From Lactobacillus acidophilus (lineage in GTDB: Bacteria > Bacillota > Bacilli > Lactobacillales > Lactobacillaceae), in NCBI RefSeq assembly GCF_034298135.1, contig NZ_CP139575.1:372001-436000 (forward strand): a stretch of DNA of 64,000 nucleotides. The letters run 5' to 3'. The notes beneath the pieces are model-generated. The model saw nothing but the letters and a program-made list of their open reading frames with translations, made no database searches and was not told the DNA's origin. Shown one piece after another: positions 36,803 through 45,580 of this stretch. Numbering within the stretch: the first letter of the stretch is position 1; every line of letters begins with the position of its first letter. The translations under genes were made by a program, and so were the position numbers.

Positions 36803-36824
36803 ATAAAAAACTAAAGAATTAAGC

Positions 36825-36858
36825 ACAGTTCTGAAGAAATTTTCAGAACTGTTTTTTT
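36825..36858 (+). terminator. Terminator after the oxidoreductase
   Basis: ACAGTTCTGAA (36825-36835) and TTCAGAACTGT (36842-36852), then six further T residues. Confidence 0.86.
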
Positions 36859-36959
36859 ATAGATATTCTTAAATTAGCAGCTCAGCTTGAATTTTTTTAC
36901 TATAATAGAGGGTATCCAAAAATAAGGAATTATAAAAAATAGGATGTGTTATTAAAAAA

Positions 36960-37472
36960 GTGAACATAGATAAAGATGTCGAAGGAACTAATCAAAATTA
37001 TCGTGATGCTTATTTTGAATCAGGCCATATATTATTAAAAATCTGGCAAACTATCGTGCTAATTATAGGATGGATTTTTTTCTTTACGCCTTGTGTGATA
37101 ACAATATCAACCTATCTAGCATATCTGACACGTGGACGATATGGTCACTATTTTTGGTATTACAGTGAAGGATTTGACATGATAAATTTAGTAATAATCT
37201 TACTAATATTTGCCTTAGCAATGATAGCCGTTTTTTGTATTTCGTTTAGTTACGTGCAATATCAGCGTGCAAAGGGATTAGTTACTAAATGGCCCATGTA
37301 TGATATTTCTGAAAATAAAAATAAAAGACAGAATGCTGAAAATTTTATGACCGAACGTTTTGGTGAACCTCAGCTAAGACAGAATGTTAGATATTATGAA
37401 GTAGAGCCTGAACAAAATTTGGGTAAGTCTCAATTAAAAGATGTAATTAATAAAGAAGATGATAAAAAGTGA
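36960..37472 (+). CDS. Two-span membrane protein of the c-di-GMP/exopolysaccharide cluster
   Basis: A 170-residue protein starting at GTG with a distant AGGATG. Two membrane helices (about residues 28-55 and 74-97) and a cytoplasmic charged C-terminus. It overlaps the glycosyltransferase start by four bases (GTGA), so it is probably a subunit of that synthase, in the role PgaD has beside PgaC. I see no motif that proves this. TATAAT lies at 36901-36906. Confidence 0.62.
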   Translation: MNIDKDVEGTNQNYRDAYFESGHILLKIWQTIVLIIGWIFFFTPCVITISTYLAYLTRGRYGHYFWYYSEGFDMINLVIILLIFALAMIAVFCISFSYVQYQRAKGLVTKWPMYDISENKNKRQNAENFMTERFGEPQLRQNVRYYEVEPEQNLGKSQLKDVINKEDDKK

Positions 37473-38745
37473 GTTTTCTTAATACGACTGAAGTAATTAT
37501 AATTACAATTTTAAGTTTATATCCAATTCTTGGGGCGATGTTTTGGTTCTGGGGAGCTGTGGCTTATGTGATTTTTCGGCGTAAAGATGAATTACCCAAG
37601 GATAAGAAACTGGATCATGAACCTTTCATTACAATTATGGTCCCGGCTCATAATGAAGAAATAGTGATTGAAAATACGCTGACATATTTATTAACCAAGC
37701 TTAATTATCACAATTATGAAGTTCTAGTAATGGATGATGGTAGTACTGATAAGACGCCAGAAATTTTACATAGAATGCAAGAGCAATATTCAAAATTGCG
37801 GGTCATTCGAGTTGAGAAAAATTCGGGTAAAGCACATGCTTTTAATATTGGAATGTTTTTCGCAAAAGGCGAATATATTTTAAGTAATGATGCAGATACT
37901 GTGCCAGAAAGTGATGTTCTGAATAAATATATGCTCTATTTTACTAGTCCCAAGGGTTTAAACTATGCAGCAATTACAGCTAACATGGATGTTTACAATC
38001 GTTCAAGCATTTTAGGCAAATCTCAAACTGTGGAATTTTCTAGTATTGTAGGGATTATTAAACGAAGTCAAACTGCGGTTAATGATACTATGTATGCTTA
38101 TAGTGGTGCTAATACTATGTATCGACGCGATTTTTTAATTTCAGTTGGCGGATTTAGACAAGATAGAGCAACGGAGGACATTAGTATTGCTTGGGATCAT
38201 ACTTTTAATAATTTAACGCCCAAATTTGCACCTGATATTGTTTTTCATATGAATGTGCCGGAAGGATTAATCGACTTATATCACCAAAGAAAACGGTGGG
38301 CTCAAGGTGGAACAGAAGTATGGCTGACCAACTTTGCTAAGGTATTAAAACACCCCTGGAAAAATAGATTTGTTATTCCGATGATGACGGATACAACTTT
38401 ATCGATTGTTTGGTCGTTTTTTTCTGGATTACAACAATTATCTTTATTATTTCTATGATTTGCTTTGCAGTCGCAGGTAATTGGGAGAGAGTTTATCATG
38501 GCATAGTTATGTCCCTGATATATGTTAATTTCCAAATGATTGCAGGTATATTGCAAGTATTAGCAGCACTGATTTTGGACTTTAATGGCGTTAAATTTAA
38601 GTATTTGTTATTTGCTCCGATTTATCTGATCTTTACTTGGATAGTTAATCCGTTAACTATTGTGACAACTTTTGTTAGAGCTGTTCAAACAATTATGGGG
38701 CATGGAAGCGGTAAGTGGATTAGTCCTAAGCGGAAGGTAGATTAA
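37469..38745 (+). pseudogene. Processive GT2 glycosyltransferase (PgaC/BcsA-like), frameshifted in a poly-T tract
   Basis: The first frame (330 codons) has the full GT2 catalytic set: ITIMVPAHNEE, DDGSTDKT, SNDADTVPE, the TEDISIAWD motif and QRKRWAQGG. It then leaves frame at TTTTTTT (38417-38423) and stops at about 38458. The C-terminal membrane part continues in another frame to 38745 (FWITTIIFIISMICF onward). One extra T restores a 425-residue synthase. Such enzymes extrude a beta-linked polysaccharide, often under c-di-GMP control. The tract could be phase-variable, slipped in transcription, or a sequencing error. Confidence 0.82.
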
Positions 38746-39548
38746 TGGTTAAATTAATATCTATTTTAACGATTGTCTTTATTATCTTCACGATTATTTG
38801 TATTCTATTTTGTATTGAAGCTTATTTTCGTTATCGACAAAAAACAGGCATAGATGAAGATAAAAATTATACTAATAATTATAAATATTTTGTTCAAAAA
38901 ATTTATGATAAGAATGATAAATTAACAGCTTATGAATTATTATTGCGAGAATATAATTATCAAGAAAAGCAGTGGCAATTACCTAAAGATGTAAATAATT
39001 TCCCTTTGAATTTAGTAGCTGAAGCTGTTGAAAAACAACATCATCAATTTGCTGATGATGTTGGAATGTTAACGATTAATATGACAGTCAGTCAATTAGC
39101 CGATTATCGGGCTGGAAATTTTTTGAATTGGGTGATGGGTGTTCTCCCCAATAAGATTATTGTGCTTGAGTTGGATATTAATGACGTATTGAATTCTAAT
39201 TTATGGCGACGACGACGCTTAATGAAAGATTTAGAGATTTTGGCACGCAATTATCCTAATATTCAAGTTACGATTGAAGGGGTAAATTCGTCAAAATATC
39301 ATTATAAAAAATTGATTAAATATTTACCTTGGGTAGATTATATTAAGTTTAATGCATCTGCCTTTAATAAATCTAATGATCATTGGATTGACGTCACCTT
39401 AGCTCAATGGCAAAGAAAATTAAAAAAGTATAGTGTCAAAGACGTACTGGCAAGAATCGAAGATGAAAATCAAGCTACCTTAGCCAAGCAATTGAAGGTA
39501 AATTATCGTCAAGGTTATCATTATCAAAAGCCACAACAAATTAAATAA
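38745..39548 (+). CDS. Membrane-anchored degenerate EAL-domain protein
   Basis: A 267-residue protein with one N-terminal helix (residues 4-26) and an EAL-like domain. YELLLRE stands for the EAL motif, LTINMT keeps the Asn and QGYHYQKP the last Gln, but the metal-binding DD pair (ALDDFG in active enzymes) is lost; the strand reads VTIEGVN. It is thus unlikely to hydrolyse c-di-GMP and may be the receptor controlling the glycosyltransferase. Its ATG overlaps the transferase stop (TAATG). Confidence 0.78.
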   Translation: MVKLISILTIVFIIFTIICILFCIEAYFRYRQKTGIDEDKNYTNNYKYFVQKIYDKNDKLTAYELLLREYNYQEKQWQLPKDVNNFPLNLVAEAVEKQHHQFADDVGMLTINMTVSQLADYRAGNFLNWVMGVLPNKIIVLELDINDVLNSNLWRRRRLMKDLEILARNYPNIQVTIEGVNSSKYHYKKLIKYLPWVDYIKFNASAFNKSNDHWIDVTLAQWQRKLKKYSVKDVLARIEDENQATLAKQLKVNYRQGYHYQKPQQIK

Positions 39549-39577
39549 GAGTCTGGGAATTTTTCCCGGACTCTTTC
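39547..39577. terminator. Bidirectional terminator between the two EAL genes
   Basis: AAGAGTCTGGGAA (39547-39559) pairs with TTCCCGGACTCTT (39563-39575), one wobble, overlapping the stop of the degenerate EAL gene. Confidence 0.85.
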
Positions 39578-39585
39578 TTGTTATA

Positions 39586-40281
39586 TTAATAAATGTCTTC
39601 TAATTTGAGTGCTTTTTCCCAGTAATAGCCTTGTTGGAAAATATGCTTGTTGCCGGCAAAACGCTTAGCAATTTCTTTTGATCTAACAGCTTCTATCACT
39701 AAATCTAAGTGTTTTTCTTTAGCAAAGGCTGCCCAAGAATCAATAAAACTAATGGTAGTTCCTGAAGAAACATTATCGAAGATAAGTAATGAAAGTTTAA
39801 TCACACTGATCTGATTAACATGATGATTGACAAAACTAAAACTATTACTACCGGAATCAACATCGTCTAAAGCAATTTTAAATCCAATATCATTAATTCT
39901 TTGAAAAGCGCAATCGAATTGGCGATTCCCAATATTTCCAGCTTGTAATTGACGCTCAGTAATTTCAATAATTACCTTTTGACCATATTTATCATAAATT
40001 CGTCTTAAGAATTCCCATACGCTTGGATAAGCGAATTGAATGGGTTCAACATTTAAATTTACATGAATATTGGGATGAAGGGAAAATAGATTTTTTAATG
40101 ACTTTTCTTCTATTTGGATCCATTTTTGATTATCTTCCTCAGTACTAATGATTCTGAAAAAATCATGATTAGGGAATTGGTCGTTTTCATCACGTAATAA
40201 CATCTCGTAGTGGTCAACTTTATGATTCATGTTTTGATCTATCTGAAAAATAGGTTGAAACACATTATGCCACTTATACAT
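39586..40281 (-). CDS. c-di-GMP phosphodiesterase (EAL domain)
   Basis: A 231-residue stand-alone EAL protein with the catalytic residues conserved: Glu26 in YEMLLR, Asn75 in VNLNVEP, Glu106 in IEITER, Asp139-Asp140 in ALDDVDSG, Lys162 in VIKLS, Glu197 in IEAVR and Gln217 in QQGYY. It should linearise c-di-GMP to pGpG. I start at ATG 40281, behind AAAGGAG; the open frame's TTG 15 bases upstream overlaps that RBS. No sensory domain. It is transcribed on the same strand as the cyclase gene. Confidence 0.88.
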   Translation of the reverse strand: MYKWHNVFQPIFQIDQNMNHKVDHYEMLLRDENDQFPNHDFFRIISTEEDNQKWIQIEEKSLKNLFSLHPNIHVNLNVEPIQFAYPSVWEFLRRIYDKYGQKVIIEITERQLQAGNIGNRQFDCAFQRINDIGFKIALDDVDSGSNSFSFVNHHVNQISVIKLSLLIFDNVSSGTTISFIDSWAAFAKEKHLDLVIEAVRSKEIAKRFAGNKHIFQQGYYWEKALKLEDIY

Positions 40282-40411
40282 TTTTTCTCCTTTCAATTAC
40301 TTAAGGTGAGCAAGATCCTATGAATATTATTTTACCTAAAAGTAAACTTAGTCGTATCTTTATAATCTATTATAATTGAAATCTGTTAGTTCGATAGAAT
40401 AATCATTTTGG

Positions 40412-41515
40412 TTAACCAATTAGGATTTTTGCTCGACCTGTCTTTTTTGCTTGATAAACTAACTCATCGGCTCTTTCAAGGGTTTTAGTGAACTTTTCAT
40501 TATTATGATGCTCGGTTAAACCACCTGAGAAAGAGAAAAAGATTTTTTGTCCTTCATCTGTTATAACGGGATGCTTTGAGTAATATTTATTGATACTATT
40601 AAGGATTTTAATAATTTTAGTATTATCTTTAGTTTTAATTAAGATGGTGAATTCTTCACCGCCAAAGCGATATACAGCACAATGAGGATCAAAGTTATGG
40701 TGAATATCTAATTTTAATTTTTTAGAAAAAGTACTCAAAACGGTATTGCCATTTAGATGACCATAAGTATCATTAACCTGCTTAAAGTGATCAATATCAA
40801 GAACTGCAATAAAAATAGGCATGTTGCTCTCGTCTTTTGATAATCCCTGCATTTCTTCATCAAAGGCTCGATAGTTGAGTAAACCCGTTAGGTCGTCACG
40901 GACACTTTCGTAATGTAGTTTTTCAATTTCTTCTTTTTGCTTTTGTTCATAATACATTCTTGAATTTTCAGCTATGATAATGAAAAAAGTTCCTGCTAGT
41001 ATACTAACTGTGAAATCAAGTTGAAGCTGATGTTCAAGATATAAATGTAACATATGAATAAAGCAGTTACTGTATAAAGCTATTGTATACTTATAATAGT
41101 AGGAAAGTCTCTTATTATGTAAGACAGACCAACAAACTAGGCCAATTAGGGCAAGTTGTAATAAAGTCGCTCTTAAATTTATAAATTGATATCGTTTTAA
41201 ATATGCATCTAACATCCATGCTAAAACAGGGGTCAGAGCAAAAAGGCCCCACCAAATTTGATGTTTATTTCTTAAAATCATTGTGATGGGGATAACATAA
41301 ATAAAAGCCATAATGTTCAAATTTAGTAGCGTTAGTTCCATGATACATATTTCTTGAACTATGTATAAAAATATAATATAAAAAACAGACCATTGTCTTC
41401 CTCGCCACTTGGTAATTTTAGAATCCCAATATCCTTCCAAGTGGACTTGAGCAATTATCATGCTCATAACTAAAAATGGAAGAAATAAAATTGAGCTTAA
41501 GACTTGAAAAAACAC
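40412..41515 (-). CDS. Membrane diguanylate cyclase (GGDEF domain)
   Basis: A 367-residue protein with about six membrane helices in residues 1-190 and a C-terminal GGDEF domain: RDDLTGLLNYRAF, the metal-binding LDIDHFKQVND and GGEEF at 285-289. No RxxD inhibitory site is visible five residues before GGEEF (PHCA), so product inhibition is likely absent. It makes c-di-GMP from two GTP. It starts at GTG. With the EAL genes it completes a full c-di-GMP circuit. Confidence 0.9.
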   Translation of the reverse strand: MFFQVLSSILFLPFLVMSMIIAQVHLEGYWDSKITKWRGRQWSVFYIIFLYIVQEICIMELTLLNLNIMAFIYVIPITMILRNKHQIWWGLFALTPVLAWMLDAYLKRYQFINLRATLLQLALIGLVCWSVLHNKRLSYYYKYTIALYSNCFIHMLHLYLEHQLQLDFTVSILAGTFFIIIAENSRMYYEQKQKEEIEKLHYESVRDDLTGLLNYRAFDEEMQGLSKDESNMPIFIAVLDIDHFKQVNDTYGHLNGNTVLSTFSKKLKLDIHHNFDPHCAVYRFGGEEFTILIKTKDNTKIIKILNSINKYYSKHPVITDEGQKIFFSFSGGLTEHHNNEKFTKTLERADELVYQAKKTGRAKILIG

Positions 41516-41941
41516 GGTTTAAAACCTCATTTCTTAAATTTATTAATAAAAAATGTTGTTTAATGTATATAAATATAATTTTTTCAGAGATAAACTATAC
41601 ACTTTTTTTGGATATCCAGCATTTTTGTAAGGAAAATAGTTCTCGATTTTAAGGCTTGCTTCATAATTTTGTAAAAATAGGGTACGTAAAATAACAATGA
41701 AGAAAATGGTAGTTGATTAGCGTTGTTATTTTGGACTGATGATAAATAACTAGCTATTATTGGAAAACAAAAAATATATTTGAATAACCATAATTGCTAG
41801 ATTAATATAATTTTAATTTTTATTAAATGACGTTTGAGATTAAAACTATATAGAAATAGAAAAGTGATAGGTGTAGGACGACACTTGTTTTAAAATAATA
41901 GTTCAGAGTAAAATTAAACTATATTAGTCTGTCTAGCTACG
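41516..41941. other. Intergenic stretch without recognised gene
   Basis: About 425 very AT-rich bases upstream of the cyclase gene; I see no open frame with an RBS, no repeat and no clear terminator. It probably contains the cyclase promoter. Confidence 0.5.
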
Positions 41942-42139
41942 GAATTAGAGTTAGTTAATCATGATACAAGAATTCGAGCTACGATGGATAAAGTATATGA
42001 ATTAACAGAGTGCAGAAAAAGCGTAAACAAAAATAAAGATTTTGATCAAGTTTATGTAGTATTTGATAAAGATGAACATAAAAAACAAGAGCTTCTTGAG
42101 TGTAAAAGATTAACACAAAAGAATAGAAATGGTTTTTAG
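41942..42139 (+). pseudogene. Fragment of an RloB-like or related protein
   Basis: A 65-codon open stretch without a start codon ends at TAG 42137. It reads DTRIRATMDKVYELTEC then FDQVYVVFDKDEHKK; the DxVYVVFDKDE strand resembles the nucleotide-binding/Toprim-like core of RloB-type defence proteins. The rest of such a gene is missing. The similarity rests on a short motif. Confidence 0.35.
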
Positions 42140-42195
42140 GGTGGTTTGTAAACTACTATTTTTTAGCAGATATATAAAATAAAGGAAAAACAAAA

Positions 42196-42321
42196 ATGAA
42201 TAACTTTTATCCTAAACAACATCTAGATAAAAAAGTACAAAAATATATGATTAGTGCTAATATTGCATTGTTACTCGGTCTGATCATACATATTATTAAC
42301 AAAATGTTTTTGAATATTTAG
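42196..42321 (+). CDS. 41-residue membrane peptide
   Basis: ATG 42196 lies 9 bases after AAAGGA. The peptide has a charged N-terminus (KQHLDKKVQKYM) and one hydrophobic helix (ISANIALLLGLIIHII). A terminator follows. No known family; it lies downstream of the RloB-like fragment. Confidence 0.45.
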   Translation: MNNFYPKQHLDKKVQKYMISANIALLLGLIIHIINKMFLNI

Positions 42322-42336
42322 TTTATTGGCCAAATT

Positions 42337-42364
42337 AAAAGGGATGCGGATTGCATCCCTTTTT
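42337..42364. terminator. Bidirectional terminator
   Basis: AAAAGGGATGC (42337-42347) and GCATCCCTTTT (42353-42363), perfect 11-bp stem; serves the minus-strand flavoprotein gene. Confidence 0.86.
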
Positions 42365-42385
42365 CGTTATATTCACTATAATTTA

Positions 42386-44500
42386 CTAAATCTTCGCCGC
42401 ATTTTCACCAGCGATTTTGCCTGAAACGAAAGTCCAGGCTTGAGCCTGACCACCCCATGGCGTGTAGGCTTCATCATTACGGTTTTCTACACCTTCTGAA
42501 TCTTGACCAACCGCAAAGACGTTTTCAATCTTGCTACCGTCTTGACGTAATACGTTCATATCTTCATCAACATCAAGACCGCCACATGTAGCATATGCAT
42601 AACCAGCAGCTTCAAAGAGGTAGTATTCTTTGTTTGGATCACCCAATGATTTGGTTAACTTTGCTTCATCCATGTTCAATTGTTTAGCTAACTCACTAGG
42701 AGTGCCTTTCCATGCATCCCCATGCTTAATGGCTTCGTCAACAATTTTATCAATATCCTTAATTGGAGTATGAGCAGCAGGAACCTTACCACCTTGATCA
42801 AGAATAATTACTACAACTTTAGAAGTGGTTTCAGATACTCCTTCATTCTTCATCTTATCCAAGTCTTCCTTAGTATAAGCATTGAAGTAGTGGAATCCAG
42901 GAGCATAAGCAATACCGACTGTTAACTTAGATTCTTCAATACCGCTTTCATCTTTACTGCCTAAAATGTTCCCAGTTTCATCAATTTGCTTAGCATCAGA
43001 AGTGATGGCAAGTGCTGAAAGAGTGGCTTTTTGATCTGGGGTTAATGAATCATCACGGATAATATTTGGTACTTGAGAAATATGAATCATCGGCAAAGTT
43101 CTTAATGCGTAAGTATTACCGCCAATGCTTTGTCCCATCTTGATTCCTTGACCTTTAGCTGTAGTAGAACCAAAGGTGTGGCAAGTATGACCATAAACAT
43201 CCTTCATCATTTGATTATTCCCAACAAAGCCGCCACTAGCTAGAATAACTGCCCTACCATAAATGTTATAGGTAGTGCCATCATATGAAACTGCTTTAAC
43301 GCCTATGACTTTACCGCTATCATCTTTGATAAAGTCCTTAGCGGCTAATTCCAATTGGTAATCGTTAACAGGATTCATGCCTTTTGCCTTATCAAGGGCG
43401 TTTTGATATTGATCAATATGTACAGGCTGACCAGCAGAATACCACTTATTGTCCTTAGCCGTATAAACCGCCCATTCTTTTGTCCAATCTTGTCTTACAA
43501 ATGAAGGGAAGTAACCAGCTGGCATGCCAAAGGCAGGGCTATCGAAGCTAAAACCAAAATTCTTCATGTAATAATCTAGTGCAGGGCCATCTTCGTAGAT
43601 GGCTTTTTTGATTACTGCAGCCTTCTTATCAGTTTTGACGTAGTCGATCCAAGTATTATAAAGATCTTCAGGATCGATATTGTCTTTACCATCGTTGTAT
43701 TTCTTAGATTGAATCTTTGAGTTAACAACCATTGGACCTGAAGTTGAGATGGAGTTACCACCGATTCCAGCGGCTATATCTAAGCCAAATACTTTAGCAC
43801 CGGACTTTGCGGCAGCACAGTAACTTAAAATACCAGAACCTCCAAGGCCCACAACGATAACATCAAAGTCTTTCTTTTCAACAGTATCATTCTTTTTAGT
43901 TACAGGAGTGTGCCATTCATCGTTATTTCCGCCAGCATCTTTGATAGCTTTTTCAGCGATTGATTTAATAGCACCTGAAGATACACTGGCACCTGTAACT
44001 GCATCAGTATCAAGTGATTGAGATTCAATTAGTCTGGGAATAAATTTCTTTTCAGCTACATGGAACCAAGGTGAAGTTTGGGAATCTTTTTCAGAAGTAA
44101 TTTTTATATTTTTGATTTTATTGTTTTTGATAGTAACTTCACCTGTCATTGGAGCAATAAGGCTGTAAGATGGAACAGTTTCTGTATAAGTACCATCTTT
44201 TAATGGGGTTTTAGTTTGGTTTTCCGTGTCACCAGTAGCTTGCTTAATACAATCAGTGAGTGCACGTCTTACTGCGTTACTAGTTTCAGTTGCACCAGTA
44301 ACTGCATCAAGTGAATCATCTTGCTTTTTTAAAATTTGTGCGCTCAGTTGGGAAACTACATCTTTATTACGTTGGCTAGTTTCACCTTCGACATTAATAG
44401 AAACATTTTTTATTTTGTCAGAATCAAAATTTACGGTTAAGTTAACATTTGAGCTGTGACCTTTAGCTGAGCTAGAGTAAGTTCCTTTAGTATATTTCAT
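42386..44500 (-). CDS. Flavoprotein reductase with two FMN-binding domains (fumarate/urocanate reductase type)
   Basis: A 704-residue protein: two N-terminal FMN-binding domains with the flavinylation motifs DAVTGATETS (about residues 65-74) and DAVTGASVSS, then an FAD-binding-2 domain starting FDVIVVGLGGSGILS and ending GGLDVDED...NVFAVGQDSEG. Related enzymes reduce fumarate, urocanate or acrylates with electrons from covalent FMN. There is no signal peptide, so it is cytoplasmic. A cre-like site (44537-44550) and a divergent LysR gene lie upstream. Two FMN_bind units are more than the usual one. Confidence 0.85.
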   Translation of the reverse strand: MKYTKGTYSSSAKGHSSNVNLTVNFDSDKIKNVSINVEGETSQRNKDVVSQLSAQILKKQDDSLDAVTGATETSNAVRRALTDCIKQATGDTENQTKTPLKDGTYTETVPSYSLIAPMTGEVTIKNNKIKNIKITSEKDSQTSPWFHVAEKKFIPRLIESQSLDTDAVTGASVSSGAIKSIAEKAIKDAGGNNDEWHTPVTKKNDTVEKKDFDVIVVGLGGSGILSYCAAAKSGAKVFGLDIAAGIGGNSISTSGPMVVNSKIQSKKYNDGKDNIDPEDLYNTWIDYVKTDKKAAVIKKAIYEDGPALDYYMKNFGFSFDSPAFGMPAGYFPSFVRQDWTKEWAVYTAKDNKWYSAGQPVHIDQYQNALDKAKGMNPVNDYQLELAAKDFIKDDSGKVIGVKAVSYDGTTYNIYGRAVILASGGFVGNNQMMKDVYGHTCHTFGSTTAKGQGIKMGQSIGGNTYALRTLPMIHISQVPNIIRDDSLTPDQKATLSALAITSDAKQIDETGNILGSKDESGIEESKLTVGIAYAPGFHYFNAYTKEDLDKMKNEGVSETTSKVVVIILDQGGKVPAAHTPIKDIDKIVDEAIKHGDAWKGTPSELAKQLNMDEAKLTKSLGDPNKEYYLFEAAGYAYATCGGLDVDEDMNVLRQDGSKIENVFAVGQDSEGVENRNDEAYTPWGGQAQAWTFVSGKIAGENAAKI

Positions 44501-44536
44501 TGAGGATACCTTCTTTCTTTTACTTTAAATTATAAC

Positions 44537-44550
44537 TGTAAGCGCTATTA
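44537..44550. promoter_or_regulatory. cre-like site in the flavoprotein-lysR gap
   Basis: TGTAAGCGCTATTA differs from the cre consensus at position 13 only. It lies between divergent genes, 37 bases from the flavoprotein start. Confidence 0.5.
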
Positions 44551-44608
44551 GTGCTTGTGCTATTATAGAGATACAGCGTGAAGGACTGACTTAACTCGGA
44601 GAAAAAAT

Positions 44609-45463
44609 ATGTATAACAATGAATTAAATACATTTTTATTAGTAGCTAAGAATGGGAGTTTTTCTGGTGCAGCTAAGGAAATGTATGTTTCTAAAAATGC
44701 AGTAATGCAACAGATTAACTTATTGGAATCACATTTGGACTTAACACTGTTTAATCGGACGACTCATGGAGTGACTTTGACAAATGCGGGACGAGTTTTT
44801 GTAGAAGAAGCACAAAAAATATTGGAATTATCTGAACAGATTGATCAGAATTTAGCTAGATATAAAAATACTATTTTTGTAGGATCAGGATTTTTGAATC
44901 CACCGATTTTAATTAAGAAAATTTGGCATCAATTTTTGAAAATAAATCCTAAAAGCAGGATAGATTTTATAGAAATAGCAGATTATGAAAATTTGTCGAG
45001 GAATATTGATTTATTTGAGGGATGCTATGCTGAAAAGCCATTTCTGCGACAAGGATTTTCTTTTTGTAAATGCACTACATCAAAGCTAGTAGCAATTATG
45101 CCACCAAGTGATCCTCTAGTTAAAAGGAATGAATTAAGAATTTCAGATCTTAAGGAAAGACAAGTAGTTATTCCTGATGATTCAGCATATAAATCCATGC
45201 ATGAGATAGAAAAATTTTTACAGGATAAAATTTCAAATATCAAATTAGAAAAATACAATTCTTTGACTACTGCTGTGGTAAATAATGCACAAATAAGAGA
45301 TGAAATTTTGGTAGTTCCTGATTATTTAGGTACATTAGCTAATCCTAATTTGGTTAAAAAAGTAGATTGGGATTTGAAGATTGATTATGGTTTGTACTAT
45401 CGTCCTGATTCTAGTGAATTATGTCAGAAATTGATTGAGACAATAAAGCGAGAATTTAATTAA
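44609..45463 (+). CDS. LysR-family regulator
   Basis: A 284-residue LysR protein. The N-terminal winged helix is typical: NTFLLVAKNGSFSGAAKEMYVSKNAVMQQI, then LESHLDLTLFNRTTHGVTLT. The C-terminal effector domain covers residues 90-284. Divergent to the double-FMN flavoprotein reductase, which it most likely regulates; the effector may be the substrate acid. Confidence 0.88.
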   Translation: MYNNELNTFLLVAKNGSFSGAAKEMYVSKNAVMQQINLLESHLDLTLFNRTTHGVTLTNAGRVFVEEAQKILELSEQIDQNLARYKNTIFVGSGFLNPPILIKKIWHQFLKINPKSRIDFIEIADYENLSRNIDLFEGCYAEKPFLRQGFSFCKCTTSKLVAIMPPSDPLVKRNELRISDLKERQVVIPDDSAYKSMHEIEKFLQDKISNIKLEKYNSLTTAVVNNAQIRDEILVVPDYLGTLANPNLVKKVDWDLKIDYGLYYRPDSSELCQKLIETIKREFN

Positions 45464-45580
45464 GTTGTCTATAAAACAATAATTTTAATACTAATAAAAT
45501 TAGGCCCATCCTATCTTTAAATAATAAAATAGAGATAATAGATAACTTATTTTTGATTTCATGAAAAGAAGAAAGTAATC

